In this document: piece by piece, positions 8,085 to 17,302 of the stretch
How positions within the stretch are numbered: the first letter of the stretch is position 1
Layout: every line of letters starts with the position of its first letter
NCBI RefSeq assembly: GCF_035621455.1
Contig: NZ_CP141823.1
Coordinates: 806,001-870,000, forward strand
DNA length: 64,000 nucleotides
Source of the DNA: Vibrio natriegens NBRC 15636 = ATCC 14048 = DSM 759
Lineage (GTDB): Bacteria; Pseudomonadota; Gammaproteobacteria; Enterobacterales; Vibrionaceae
Direction: 5' to 3'
Notes under the pieces: generated by a model
What the model saw: only the letters and a program-made list of their open reading frames with translations
Told to the model about the DNA's origin: nothing
Databases searched by the model: none
Position numbers and translations under genes: made by a program

Positions 8085-10532
8085 CTACCCATTTTTAGGT
8101 GGTTCAAACGCGGTGAGTTCTAACTCAGGGCCGGTATATTTTTCGATACGGACCAGTGCCGAGTTTGCCGCGCAGCCATTGCCGAGTCTGGAGGTCGGAA
8201 TATCCAGAGTCAGCACATTGCAACCACCGTTCTTACATATCCCGGTATTTGGATCCAGATCTGGCCAGCCACCTTCGTGAATACAAACCGAACCTTGCTT
8301 GATGCGATCCGTCACTTCTGCGCCGACTAACACCTGACCTCGGCCATTAAAAGCTCGAACAAGATCACCCGTTTTTATGCCGCGGGATTTCGCATCTTCA
8401 GGGTGAATCCAAATCGGTTCACGGTTCGCAATCGCGTACTCTTCGCGGATTTTCGCGTAGTTAAACTGACTGTGAAGACGATGGGCTGCGTGTGCCGTCA
8501 TGAGCTGCAACTCTCCATCTTGCGCATTACCCGTATATTCTGTTGGTTCGAACCAAGCAGGGTGCGGCAAACAATCTTCTAGCTGATAACCTTCAATCGT
8601 CTTCGAGTAGATTTCAATTTTGCCACTAGGCGTACCAAGAGGGTTCAAAACAGGATCTTCACGAAAATCAGCATAACGGACAAACTGAGCGTTTTTCTCG
8701 TTCCATTTCATCTCGATCAGCTGGTTGTCTTCCCAGAATTTACTGAAGTTCGGCATTGCTACGCGAGAGCCACGACCACCTTGTTGCGCCACTTTGTAGA
8801 ACCCGTAAAGCCATTCCATTTCCGTTTTGCCTTCGGTGTACACATCTCGTCCACCCGGAGCGATCATCTCCGCCATGTCGGCAAAAACATCGAAGTCGTT
8901 ACGCGCTTCTCCCTGAGGCTCTACCACCTGCTTCATTGGAACCAAGTGCTGGTTACTGTAGTCACCCGTCATGGTCATATCGTTACGTTCAAACGACGTG
9001 GTGATTGGCAGAACGATATCGGCATGCTTCGCAGCAGCTGTCCAGTAAGGTTCTGAAATCACGATCAGTTCAGGTTTTTGCCATGCTCTGATAAGACGAT
9101 TGGTATCTTGGTGATGAGTAAAGTTCGCGCCACCAGCCCACCAAATCATTTTGATATCAGGGAACGTCAGCTCGTGACCATTGTGATGATAAGCTTTGCC
9201 TGGGTTTTCCAGCGCTTCCACAATTCGCGCCACAGGGAAACTTTGTACAGCCCCCGACACCGCCCAGTCATTACCCGCAGATGAACCGCCACCTAACGAT
9301 GCTGAAATTGCAGGAAGTACACCCGCATCTCGGGCAGGGTTACCACCATTAGAGTAGTGGTACGAGAGACCGAAACCGCCGCCCGGCAAGCCAATCTGAC
9401 CCAGCATAGATGCCAGCGTAACCAGCATCCAGTGACGTTGCTCACCGTACTGTTGACGCTGCATGCCCCAGCCAGACATTAACATGGTGCGGTTTTTACT
9501 GAAGATATCTGCCAACAGCTCTAGCTGCTTAACAGGCACACCACAGATACTTGACGCCCATTCGGCTGATTTCTCTACCCCGTCTTCTTCGCCAAATAAG
9601 TACGCTTCGAATTTATCGTAACCCGTGGAGTACTTCTCGAGGAAAGCTTTGTCATGCTTACCTTGTTTGACTAAAGTGTGCGCAATACCCATCATCATCG
9701 CTACGTCAGTCATTGGATGCGGCGCGATCCACTCGGCATTATCACCAAAGAATTCGATGGTTTCAGAACGAATCGGGTCAATCGCAATCACCGTCTTGCC
9801 CGATTTTTTCAGTTGATGGAAAAACTCAAGACCCGCGCAGTCAGTTGAGCTCCACGCAATTTTTAGGGTGTTGATTGGGTTTAACCCCCAAAGAACCACC
9901 ACGTCACTGTGCTCAAGAACAACAGGGTAAGTGGTTTGTTGCTCATAGACTTCAATCGAACCGACAACGTGCGGCATGATGATCTGTGCGGCCCCCGTAG
10001 AGTAATCGCCTAGGTGACCAGAATAACCGCCCGCCATACTCATATAGCGTTGTAGCAGGGTCTGCGCTTTGTGCAGCACGCCGCTAGAACGCCAACCATA
10101 CGAGCCAGCGAAAACAGAAGCTGGACCATAGGTTTTACGAATACGCATGTGTTGCTCATGGATCAGCTTGTAAGCCTCATCCCAGGACACGCGTTCAAAT
10201 TCATCACTGCCTCGAATGCCTTCGGGTGAGGATGGGTTTGCCAGGTAGCCTTTTCGCACCATTGGGTATTTAACACGAGCCTTAGTATGCACTTGGTCTG
10301 GCCCAGTGCTTTGCAGGCTGTTTGGTACCGTCTGAGGCAGCGCATTCGTTGTAGAAATCAGTTTGCCATCTTTCACTTCACACAGCATCGGGCCCATGCG
10401 ACCAGCCGTTAAGATGCCTTTACCACGCGCATCCGAAGAGGCAACGGACAACCGTGAAAATGAAGTGAATGCCATCGCACCGGCCGCCATACCAGTGCCT
10501 TTCAGAAATCCGCGGCGGGTCATATTAGTCAT
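8085..10532 (-). CDS. torA: Periplasmic molybdopterin TMAO / S- or N-oxide reductase (TorA/TorZ/BisC family)
   Basis: An 815-residue molybdo-bis-MGD reductase. It has a twin-arginine signal TRRGFLKGTGMAAGA (RR at residues 6-7), so it folds in the cytoplasm and is exported to the periplasm. The molybdenum-ligand serine lies in GDYSTGAAQ; GWGMQRQQYGEQ and LGQIGLPGGGFG follow, and the MGD-binding C-terminal domain includes LHSQFNY and IHEGGW. No iron-sulphur cysteine motif is seen at the N-terminus, as expected for the DMSO/TMAO reductase group. It is the second gene after a pentahaem cytochrome, 22 bases apart, the torCA/torYZ arrangement. Its length is close to E. coli TorZ (809), so torZ is an equally good name. 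No torD chaperone or torSTR sensor genes are adjacent. Confidence 0.88.
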   Translation of the reverse strand: MTNMTRRGFLKGTGMAAGAMAFTSFSRLSVASSDARGKGILTAGRMGPMLCEVKDGKLISTTNALPQTVPNSLQSTGPDQVHTKARVKYPMVRKGYLANPSSPEGIRGSDEFERVSWDEAYKLIHEQHMRIRKTYGPASVFAGSYGWRSSGVLHKAQTLLQRYMSMAGGYSGHLGDYSTGAAQIIMPHVVGSIEVYEQQTTYPVVLEHSDVVVLWGLNPINTLKIAWSSTDCAGLEFFHQLKKSGKTVIAIDPIRSETIEFFGDNAEWIAPHPMTDVAMMMGIAHTLVKQGKHDKAFLEKYSTGYDKFEAYLFGEEDGVEKSAEWASSICGVPVKQLELLADIFSKNRTMLMSGWGMQRQQYGEQRHWMLVTLASMLGQIGLPGGGFGLSYHYSNGGNPARDAGVLPAISASLGGGSSAGNDWAVSGAVQSFPVARIVEALENPGKAYHHNGHELTFPDIKMIWWAGGANFTHHQDTNRLIRAWQKPELIVISEPYWTAAAKHADIVLPITTSFERNDMTMTGDYSNQHLVPMKQVVEPQGEARNDFDVFADMAEMIAPGGRDVYTEGKTEMEWLYGFYKVAQQGGRGSRVAMPNFSKFWEDNQLIEMKWNEKNAQFVRYADFREDPVLNPLGTPSGKIEIYSKTIEGYQLEDCLPHPAWFEPTEYTGNAQDGELQLMTAHAAHRLHSQFNYAKIREEYAIANREPIWIHPEDAKSRGIKTGDLVRAFNGRGQVLVGAEVTDRIKQGSVCIHEGGWPDLDPNTGICKNGGCNVLTLDIPTSRLGNGCAANSALVRIEKYTGPELELTAFEPPKNG

Positions 10533-10554
10533 AATCGTTTCCTTCTATTTATCG

Positions 10555-11643
10555 TTAGTGACCAACCACATCTTTCGCGTGGTGCTGGAAGAACTTAGTC
10601 AGAATTTCTAGGTTTTCGGCGGTAATATCCGTGCGATCACCCATACTCTTCGCGACTGGTCCCCATGCGTTCACCGTGAAGTGATTTGAAGGAATCTTCG
10701 CATGACAAGTTGCACAGTAAACATTGTCCAACTCTTCTGCGTATGACCATACTGGCTCTAGCGTATCTACGACTGGAGAATCAATCGTGCCAGTTAAAGA
10801 AACAGAGCGCCATTCGTTACCGTATACATCAGCAGCAAACTCACCACCTTCAAGCGCTTGCTGACCTTGCTCTGTCAGTGTGGCGACAATTGCACGTTGA
10901 CCTTCACCCATGTAGAGCACTTGTTCAGCGCCTTTCATTTGGTAAGCGTTCAGTTTAACCGTGCGAGCATCACCTTCCGTACTGACAACGTCTAACTTCG
11001 TTGTTGGATTAATAGTACCCAACTCACCCATATCGATGGCTGTGACTGGGTAAACCACTTCTGCTCCAGGAGAGGTTTGAGTGGTAAAGCTCATGAGTGT
11101 TTCAAACGCTTTACTGTCGAGTTCGGCCTCTGGTGCGAAGTGAGCCACACCTTTGTGACAATCAATACAGGTCTGATTGTTTGCAATTCCGTACTCGTGC
11201 ATTTTCACAGCATCACGTGATTGCTCAAACGGTTCCATCGCATCAAAGTCGTGACACGAACGACAGGTTGCAGAATCATTTTCGCGGAACTGCTCCCAAA
11301 CCATTTCAGCCAATTCTTTCCGGTGCGCTTCGTATTTTTCAGGCGTATCTATTTTGCCTGTGATGAACTCGTGGTAAATATCCTTCGATGCACGAATTTT
11401 CGTAATCAAATAGTCGACAGGTTCATGAGGGATGTGACAGTCAGAACATTCTGCGCGAATGCCTTTTGCGTTACTAAAGTGAACAGACCCTTGATACTCT
11501 TTATAAGGTGTTTCCATGGTATGGCACGAGACACAAAACTCCGTAGATGAAGTGTAATGCATCACCGCAGCCGATCCCCCGAGGGTTAACCAACCAACCC
11601 CTATCCCAACCGCTAATAACAAAATAATAGTTCGTTTTTTCAT
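10555..11643 (-). CDS. torC: Membrane-anchored pentahaem c-type cytochrome (TorC/TorY family)
   Basis: A 362-residue NapC/NirT-family cytochrome that passes electrons from menaquinol to the periplasmic reductase. Five CxxCH haem sites are seen: CVSCH, CSDCH, CRSCH, CIDCH in the N-terminal tetrahaem part, and CATCH in the C-terminal domain that distinguishes TorC/TorY from NapC. The N-terminal anchor is a single hydrophobic helix (about residues 5-27). The ATG at 11643 is preferred over an upstream in-frame GTG at 11661, since it places the charged MKKR directly before the helix and GCGAG gives a weak ribosome-binding site. It is first in the operon with the reductase. Confidence 0.9.
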   Translation of the reverse strand: MKKRTIILLLAVGIGVGWLTLGGSAAVMHYTSSTEFCVSCHTMETPYKEYQGSVHFSNAKGIRAECSDCHIPHEPVDYLITKIRASKDIYHEFITGKIDTPEKYEAHRKELAEMVWEQFRENDSATCRSCHDFDAMEPFEQSRDAVKMHEYGIANNQTCIDCHKGVAHFAPEAELDSKAFETLMSFTTQTSPGAEVVYPVTAIDMGELGTINPTTKLDVVSTEGDARTVKLNAYQMKGAEQVLYMGEGQRAIVATLTEQGQQALEGGEFAADVYGNEWRSVSLTGTIDSPVVDTLEPVWSYAEELDNVYCATCHAKIPSNHFTVNAWGPVAKSMGDRTDITAENLEILTKFFQHHAKDVVGH

Positions 11644-11918
11644 TGTAATAACTCGCAACACTTGCTCACAAATTGTAATTGTAGGTTGTAAACTAATACT
11701 TTGTGGGTAGGTGGCACATGATCCACGTCATACGCTACTGATTTCTGTATCTCAAGAATGAAATATCGCCACATTGATCCCATAAATAAAGTTTCAGCAT
11801 TAATAATTTGAATAATTCGTCACTTACAAAATAAATGCCTTTTATAAATGCAACCAATTGAACAATGTATAAAAAAGGTGAGAAACTGTCTGTTGAGACT
11901 CATGCAGATAGGAAGCGT

Positions 11919-12434
11919 ATGTCGATTCAACTATCCACTCCCAGAACAATAATGACACCTATCGGGGAAAACGACTGGGCATTATTTCATCGTCTTCATA
12001 CTGAAAGGGATATCATCTCTCTCTGTTTCGATGCACCCAACGAAGAACAGTTAAGAGAAAAGTTCGCATCGCGCTTATCAACCTGGACACCGAAGAGCAA
12101 ACACTGGCTTTGCTTGGTGATAAAAGATTCCTTAACCGAACAACCGATAGGTATCACCGGGTTTGTTGCTCATAACGGAGCTGCAGAAGTCGGCTATTTG
12201 CTTCTGCCAGAGTTTCATGGCAAGCAATTAGGTACCGAAACTCTCGAAACCGTAATAAGCTGGGCACATACGCAACATCAGATCAATGTATTTTCTGCCA
12301 CGGTAACTGAGGGGAATATCGCCTCTGAACGTGTGTTGGAAAAATGCGGCTTTGGCTTAGTGAAAGTCATCCCAGAGGCTTATGAAATAGGTGGTATTCG
12401 TTTCGCAGACAAAATCTACGCTCTGGAAATATAA
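11919..12434 (+). CDS. GNAT-family N-acetyltransferase (RimJ/RimL-like)
   Basis: A 171-residue acetyltransferase of the RimJ/RimL type. It has an acceptor-domain beginning TPRTIMTPI, a central AEVGYLLLPEFHGKQLGTETL stretch that is the acetyl-CoA pyrophosphate loop (Q/RxxGxG/A, here KQLGTE), and a late segment with N-IASERVLEKCGF typical of the family. The start at 11919 has AGGA five bases upstream. A longer frame from ATG 11865 lacks a ribosome-binding site. The substrate cannot be told from sequence. The following HAD gene is 35 bases away and may be cotranscribed. Confidence 0.8.
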   Translation: MSIQLSTPRTIMTPIGENDWALFHRLHTERDIISLCFDAPNEEQLREKFASRLSTWTPKSKHWLCLVIKDSLTEQPIGITGFVAHNGAAEVGYLLLPEFHGKQLGTETLETVISWAHTQHQINVFSATVTEGNIASERVLEKCGFGLVKVIPEAYEIGGIRFADKIYALEI

Positions 12435-12469
12435 GAACGTTAAAAGAGTGAAAGAGGGAAAATTCAAAC

Positions 12470-12940
12470 ATGATTTATCTATTCGATTGGGGCAACACAT
12501 TAATGGTCGACTTCCCTCACGCAAAGGGGAAAATGTGTGACTGGAACACTGTCGAAGCGATCCCTCAGGCCAAAGAGGTTTTGGCAGCGCTCTCGCAAAA
12601 TCATCAGATTTACATCGCGACCAGTGCGTCAGATTCAGTAATGGAAGATGTCCAGCGGGCGTTCCAGCGAGTTGATTTAGACCAGTACATCAACGGTTAT
12701 TTTTGCTTTGCCAATGTCGGCATTAAAAAGAATCGTGCCGAATTTTACCAAGCGGTGGCGAAAATCCTGGGTGCTAAAGAAAAAGAGTTGACCATGATTG
12801 GTGACATACCGACCAAAGATATCTACCCAGCGATCGAAGCGGGATTAAATGCTATATGGTTTAACGCTGCTGGTGATCCCGCTCCAGGTCAACCCATTGA
12901 GCAGCAAATCCGCTTTTTGTCAGAGCTGGTTTCAGACTAA
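12470..12940 (+). CDS. HAD-superfamily hydrolase with a DWGNT nucleophile motif
   Basis: A 156-residue compact HAD protein with motif I FDWGNTLM (nucleophile Asp6), motif II ATSAS, motif III Lys in IKKNRAEF and motif IV MIGDIPTKD. The usual second aspartate of DxDxT is glycine here (D-W-G). HAD phosphatases use that residue as acid/base, while haloacid-dehalogenase-like members have DxYGT. The reaction is therefore uncertain. The cap is reduced to a short helical segment (residues 55-85). It is probably cotranscribed with the acetyltransferase and ends 26 bases before a terminator. Confidence 0.75.
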   Translation: MIYLFDWGNTLMVDFPHAKGKMCDWNTVEAIPQAKEVLAALSQNHQIYIATSASDSVMEDVQRAFQRVDLDQYINGYFCFANVGIKKNRAEFYQAVAKILGAKEKELTMIGDIPTKDIYPAIEAGLNAIWFNAAGDPAPGQPIEQQIRFLSELVSD

Positions 12941-12965
12941 GTACCATCGTTCACCATATCAACAA

Positions 12966-12990
12966 AAAACTCCACATGACGTGGAGTTTT
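12966..12990. terminator. Bidirectional terminator between the HAD and glycerate kinase genes
   Basis: Stem AAAACTCCAC / GTGGAGTTTT with a 5-nt loop. It has T-rich sequence on both strands and lies between two convergent genes. Confidence 0.85.
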
Positions 12991-13016
12991 ATCTTTTTGT
13001 CTCAGACAGATCTAAA

Positions 13017-14147
13017 TCATTTCTTTGTCCATAACCGTGCGACGTTCTCGGCCAAATTAGCCACGTTAGTTTCCGCTTCTGTCATCGCATCCGCTAAACT
13101 CATGGCTCTTGGCACACAAGGAAATACCGCATCAATACCGCATTGATAAACGGCTTGATAGTTGTCGCCCACACAGCCAGCCAACGCTATTACTGGTAGG
13201 TTAAATTGCTTCGCCACTTTCGCGACCCCCATCGGAGTTTTCCCGTGAGCCGTTTGATGGTCAATTCTTCCTTCTCCGGTAAAAACAATATCAGCATCGG
13301 CAACATGATCCGCTAGTTTGACCGTCTCTAATACAATTTCAATGCCCGGTTGTAAACGAGCAGGTGTGTAACCTAGCAGTGCAGCCCCCATGCCACCCGC
13401 AGCACCTGCACCTTCTCGGGTGAGTACATGCTTACCTGTGACTTGTTCTGTCAACTCACCAAATTTACGCAATGCATTATCCAGCACAGAGATATCAGTG
13501 GTTGTCGCTCCTTTCTGTGGCCCAAAAGTTGCCGAAGCACCTTTTTCACCACAAAGAGGGTTATCCACGTCACACGCTACGAGTATTTCACATTGTGCTA
13601 AACGGACGTCGAGGCCTGACGTATCGATGGAAGCGAGATTAATTAAGCCACCACCGTTTGTGGCAATTGCATTCCCCGATTCATCAAGAAATTTAACACC
13701 CAACGCAGACAACATACCGACACCACCGTCATTGGTTGCACTCCCGCCCAAACCAATGATTAAACGTTGCATACCACGATCTAAAGCATGTTTAATCAAC
13801 TGACCAGTACCAAAACTGCTGGTCAGTTTAGGATCACGATCTTCCGCAGGAACAAGATGCAAGCCACTGGCTTCTGCCATCTCAATCACAGCAGTTTCAC
13901 CATCGCCGAGAATGCCGTAAAACGCCTGAACCTCTTTATTTAAAGGGTCAAAAACAGTAGTGAATACTTGCTGACCTTGAGTTGCATCAATCAAGGACTG
14001 GACAGTACCTTCGCCACCATCGGCAACGGGGACCGTAACAAACTCGGCATCATGCCAAACACGAGCAAGACCTGCCTTTATCGATTCGCTAACTTGCTTG
14101 GCGGTTAAGCTTTCTTTAAATGAATCAGGTGCAATTACCACTTTCAT
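13017..14147 (-). CDS. Glycerate kinase (GlxK/GarK family)
   Basis: A 376-residue glycerate 2-kinase of the GarK/GlxK family, phosphorylating D-glycerate for entry into glycolysis. It starts MKVVIAPDSFKESLTAK, the family signature. It contains VADGGEGT, GLGGSATNDGGVGML (the nucleotide and substrate glycine-rich segments), and GAAGGMGAAL and TGEGRID near the C-terminus. It lies 16 bases after the GntP permease gene on the same strand, with the CdaR-type regulator upstream, giving a small glycerate or sugar-acid utilisation set. Confidence 0.93.
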   Translation of the reverse strand: MKVVIAPDSFKESLTAKQVSESIKAGLARVWHDAEFVTVPVADGGEGTVQSLIDATQGQQVFTTVFDPLNKEVQAFYGILGDGETAVIEMAEASGLHLVPAEDRDPKLTSSFGTGQLIKHALDRGMQRLIIGLGGSATNDGGVGMLSALGVKFLDESGNAIATNGGGLINLASIDTSGLDVRLAQCEILVACDVDNPLCGEKGASATFGPQKGATTTDISVLDNALRKFGELTEQVTGKHVLTREGAGAAGGMGAALLGYTPARLQPGIEIVLETVKLADHVADADIVFTGEGRIDHQTAHGKTPMGVAKVAKQFNLPVIALAGCVGDNYQAVYQCGIDAVFPCVPRAMSLADAMTEAETNVANLAENVARLWTKK

Positions 14148-14163
14148 ATCTATTTCCAGAGAC

Positions 14164-15513
14164 TTATAAGAGAACGAGACTCAAAATGTATACCAACGCC
14201 ATCGCAGTAACACCTTGAATTAGGGTTGCCATGGTTTGCGCTCGATAAGCCAAACCCACTGACATTCGGCTAAACTGAGAAACAACCCAGAAGAAACTAT
14301 CGTTTGCATGTGAAACCGTCATCGCACCCGCACCAATTGCCATTACAGTCAGCACGCGGCCCATTTCTGAATCCAAACCAAGCTGCGTAAGCATTGGCGC
14401 TACCAAAGCAGAGGTCGTCACCAAAGCAACGGTTGAAGAACCTTGCGCTGACTTTAAAGCTGCGGCAACAATAAACGGCATAAAGATACCAACACCTAAC
14501 GCTGATAATGTCGTGCCAAGGTAATCACCAAGTGGCGTCGCTTTTAGCACTGCACCAAATGCACCACCAGCACCAGTAATCAATAGAATAGGCGCTGCCG
14601 CCGTGATGCCTTGGCTAATGCGCTCACCAAACTCTTCAATCTTACGGTCTGATTTTAATAGGCGAACAGAAAGGAACAAGCCAATGACCAATGCCGTCAA
14701 AGGTTGACCTAGGAAAGTCAGTACATCAAACAGTATACCCTCACCTAACGGCAAGCTTGGGAATTTTGCAATGGAGCCAAAACAGATCAGTAAGATTGGA
14801 ACAAAAATTGGAGCAAATGCCTGGCTTGCGGTCGGAAGTTTTCCGTAAGAGGCTTTCAGAGCTTTCCAATCATGTTGAATTTCTTCTGCTTCAAGGCCAT
14901 CAGGCTCAACATGTTTGAATCGGTTTGCCCATAACATACCTGCTAACGCTGCGACCGCCGCTACAAAGATACCCACGCCAATAACCAAACCAAGGTTAGA
15001 TTCCAAACCAAGGTTACCTGCTGCTGCAATAGGGCCCGGAGTTGGCGGTACAAAGGTGTGTGTCGCGTATAAACCTGTTGCTAGTGCCACACTCATCGCC
15101 ACACTTGACGTTTTGAGTCGCTTGGCCAGTGACTCTTTCAAAGAATTAAGAATAACGAAGCCAGAATCACAGAATACTGGCACAGAAACGATGTAACCGA
15201 TAATACTCATCGTGAGGGTTGGAAAACGCTCACCCAGCACTTTAATCACAGTATCCGCCATGGTTATCGCTGCGCCACTTTTTTCCAGGATAACACCGAT
15301 GATGGTACCTAGGACGATAACTAAACCGATGTATCCAAGGATACCGCCAAAGCCAGAAGCGATGGTTTTAGCAATGCTATCGGCAGGTAAGCCATATGCA
15401 AACGCAGCAAGAAACGCCGCGATTATTAAAGCGAGGAAGGGATGTAACTTAAATTTGGTGGTGGTAAGCACGATAAACGCGATCACCCCGAGCAGGATTA
15501 ATATAAGGTTCAT
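14164..15513 (-). CDS. GntP-family permease (glycerate/gluconate type)
   Basis: A 449-residue, roughly 12-14-helix permease of the gluconate:H+ symporter family (GntP, GntT, YgbN). The family's GHANDS-like motif is seen as VSHANDSFFWVVSQ near residue 390, and FVPPTPGPIAAA sits around residue 155. The ATG at 15513 follows GGAG; an upstream frame from 15552 adds 13 residues with no family support. Being cotranscribed with glycerate kinase, it most likely imports glycerate or a related hydroxy acid. The substrate is an inference. Confidence 0.9.
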   Translation of the reverse strand: MNLILILLGVIAFIVLTTTKFKLHPFLALIIAAFLAAFAYGLPADSIAKTIASGFGGILGYIGLVIVLGTIIGVILEKSGAAITMADTVIKVLGERFPTLTMSIIGYIVSVPVFCDSGFVILNSLKESLAKRLKTSSVAMSVALATGLYATHTFVPPTPGPIAAAGNLGLESNLGLVIGVGIFVAAVAALAGMLWANRFKHVEPDGLEAEEIQHDWKALKASYGKLPTASQAFAPIFVPILLICFGSIAKFPSLPLGEGILFDVLTFLGQPLTALVIGLFLSVRLLKSDRKIEEFGERISQGITAAAPILLITGAGGAFGAVLKATPLGDYLGTTLSALGVGIFMPFIVAAALKSAQGSSTVALVTTSALVAPMLTQLGLDSEMGRVLTVMAIGAGAMTVSHANDSFFWVVSQFSRMSVGLAYRAQTMATLIQGVTAMALVYILSLVLL

Positions 15514-15675
15514 GATAACTCCATTTATTTTTATTGTATCGAGCTGAGTCAAACGACTCGCTCACTCAATATGTAGGGACATTAGAATTATCAATTGATT
15601 GCGATCAAATTCCTTTAGGCCGAGTGACAAATGATCGGAATAGAAAATTAGCTGTTATTGGGCCAATGCACAATA

Positions 15676-16818
15676 TTAGGTCATTTTTGAGAGCCGGGTC
15701 GCAATATATAGCTCAGCTAAACCCACAAAATCTGTAGTGGATAAACCGGTGATTTCCGTGATCTTATCCAAACGATACCTAAGTGTATTTCTATGAATAA
15801 ACATAGCATTAGCGCACTCTTTCACGTTCCCGTCGCATTCGAATAATACATCCAGTGTTTTCAGTAACTGACCAGATTTATCTTTGCCCTTCAACAGGTT
15901 CACACTATCAATAATTTGTTCACCCTGCCAAATATCCGCCAAAGGAGCCAACAACACCGGCAAGCGTAAATCATCAAATAAGTATTTACGTCGCTCTGGG
16001 TAAAACTGCTTCCCAACGGCTAATACTTGCTTAGCACTTTGATACGATAACGCCACATCTTTGGGCTCGCTAAATACCTGACCAAGAGCAATATGAAAGG
16101 TATGTGAGTCATGGTCACTTAAGCGAGACATCAATTTATCAATCCGTTCGCTTTCTATTTGGCTGTTCCACTGTTTGATACTTTGACACGGCTTAAGAAC
16201 GACAATTTCGTTTACAGAGACAATGGCGACAAGGTTATTTCGTTCTGGATATTCCAACAGCTCAACAATATTTCGCACACTTTTCATGCTTTTCGAGGCT
16301 GATGAAGTCGAAACTTCAATTACCGTAGCGACTCTGGGCTGAGTAATATCAATCGACAGTCGCATTGCCCAATCTTTAAGCTCTTCGTCGGTTAAACTGC
16401 CCTTGATCCAAGACAGAATAAACTCCTCTCGATGACGCCTATCCCACTGAAACTTTTCGACCAATGCGGCTTGTTCAATGGTGAGCTCAGCCGTCATTTT
16501 AACCAAACTCGCAAAATCGCGTATGGTGTCTGGCTCTCCAGTAACACCAACCGTGCCTACCACTTCACCATGAAGTTTGAGCAGCATATTGATACCCGGT
16601 TTCACGCCCTGCAAAGTGGAACATTGCTGTTGAGTTAATTCTAAGGATTCCCCGTGACTTATCGCAAGCACCGCCCCGTCATGCACCTGCCCAATTCGCT
16701 TGGCGTCACCGCTGCCTATAATGATGCCAGATGAGTTCATCACATTAACATTGTGACCAATAATAGACATGGTTCTGTCGACGATCTCCTGTGCGAGCAC
16801 ATGATCCAGAATCACCAT
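15676..16818 (-). CDS. cdaR: CdaR-family sugar-diacid/glycerate transcriptional regulator
   Basis: A 380-residue regulator. The N-terminus LAQEIVDRTMSIIGHNVNVMNSSGIIIGSGD is the putative sugar-diacid-recognition domain. A GGDEF-like central fold follows, and a C-terminal PucR-type helix-turn-helix contains CANAMFIHRNTLRYRLDKITEITGL. E. coli CdaR activates the gar/gud/glxK genes in response to glucarate, galactarate or glycerate. It is upstream of and codirectional with gntP-glycerate kinase, with a 162-bp gap that can hold a separate promoter. The ribosome-binding site AAGGAAA supports the start. Confidence 0.9.
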   Translation of the reverse strand: MVILDHVLAQEIVDRTMSIIGHNVNVMNSSGIIIGSGDAKRIGQVHDGAVLAISHGESLELTQQQCSTLQGVKPGINMLLKLHGEVVGTVGVTGEPDTIRDFASLVKMTAELTIEQAALVEKFQWDRRHREEFILSWIKGSLTDEELKDWAMRLSIDITQPRVATVIEVSTSSASKSMKSVRNIVELLEYPERNNLVAIVSVNEIVVLKPCQSIKQWNSQIESERIDKLMSRLSDHDSHTFHIALGQVFSEPKDVALSYQSAKQVLAVGKQFYPERRKYLFDDLRLPVLLAPLADIWQGEQIIDSVNLLKGKDKSGQLLKTLDVLFECDGNVKECANAMFIHRNTLRYRLDKITEITGLSTTDFVGLAELYIATRLSKMT

Positions 16819-17056
16819 AACGTTTCCTTCCTAAACAATGAACAATCCAATAAATCACAAACTGTCCAATATCACCATGACGTTAATACAAATTAGACGA
16901 GTAGCTCTTACCAGCGCTTTATTAGACTTATTAAAAATAGGGTTTTATACGTCATTATCACGTCTGGCATATATACTTAAACCAAAGGCACTTCGATGTA
17001 CTTGGAGCAGCACGTTGAAGTCACTTGGCGAAAAACGGAAGTAAGGGAGAACAACC

Positions 17057-17230
17057 ATGGAATTACACAATAAGGCTGGCGAAGTTGCAAAAATCGCTGA
17101 CAACCTAACATTGAAAGAAATTACCGAAATGGGCTATACCGTTGACTTATGTGATGAAGCGTTTGACCCAGGTGAGCATTGGAAAGCAGAAGGTAAAACT
17201 CAAGGCATGGGTGAATACCCTGAAGAGTAA
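17057..17230 (+). CDS. Small protein of unknown function, 57 residues
   Basis: ATG at 17057 with an excellent ribosome-binding site AAGGGAG, and a stop at 17228-17230. The protein is acidic and soluble-looking: it starts MELHNKAGEVAKIADNLTLK, contains YTVDLCDEAFDPGEHWK and ends GMGEYPEE. There is no signal peptide or membrane helix. A TATACTTAAA element lies about 80 bases upstream, resembling the one ahead of the rof-like gene at 23307. A terminator follows at 17278. I do not recognise the family. Confidence 0.75.
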   Translation: MELHNKAGEVAKIADNLTLKEITEMGYTVDLCDEAFDPGEHWKAEGKTQGMGEYPEE

Positions 17231-17277
17231 TCACACAACCCATTGTGGTTCTTAACTCCTGCTGAATAACAGACACA

Positions 17278-17302
17278 AAACCGAGCGGCCTACGCTCGGT
17301 TT
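17278..17302. terminator. Terminator after the 57-residue protein gene
   Basis: A 10-bp stem AAACCGAGCG / CGCTCGGTTT with a 5-nt loop, then TATTTTG on the plus strand. Its edge touches the stop codon of the leftward lipoprotein gene, and the A-tract on its left could serve that gene as well. Confidence 0.8.

Noticed and set aside
16838..17044. 68-codon plus-strand ORF between cdaR and the 57-residue protein
   Set aside because: No ribosome-binding site, unusual composition, and it crosses the promoter-like region and inverted repeat of the next gene.
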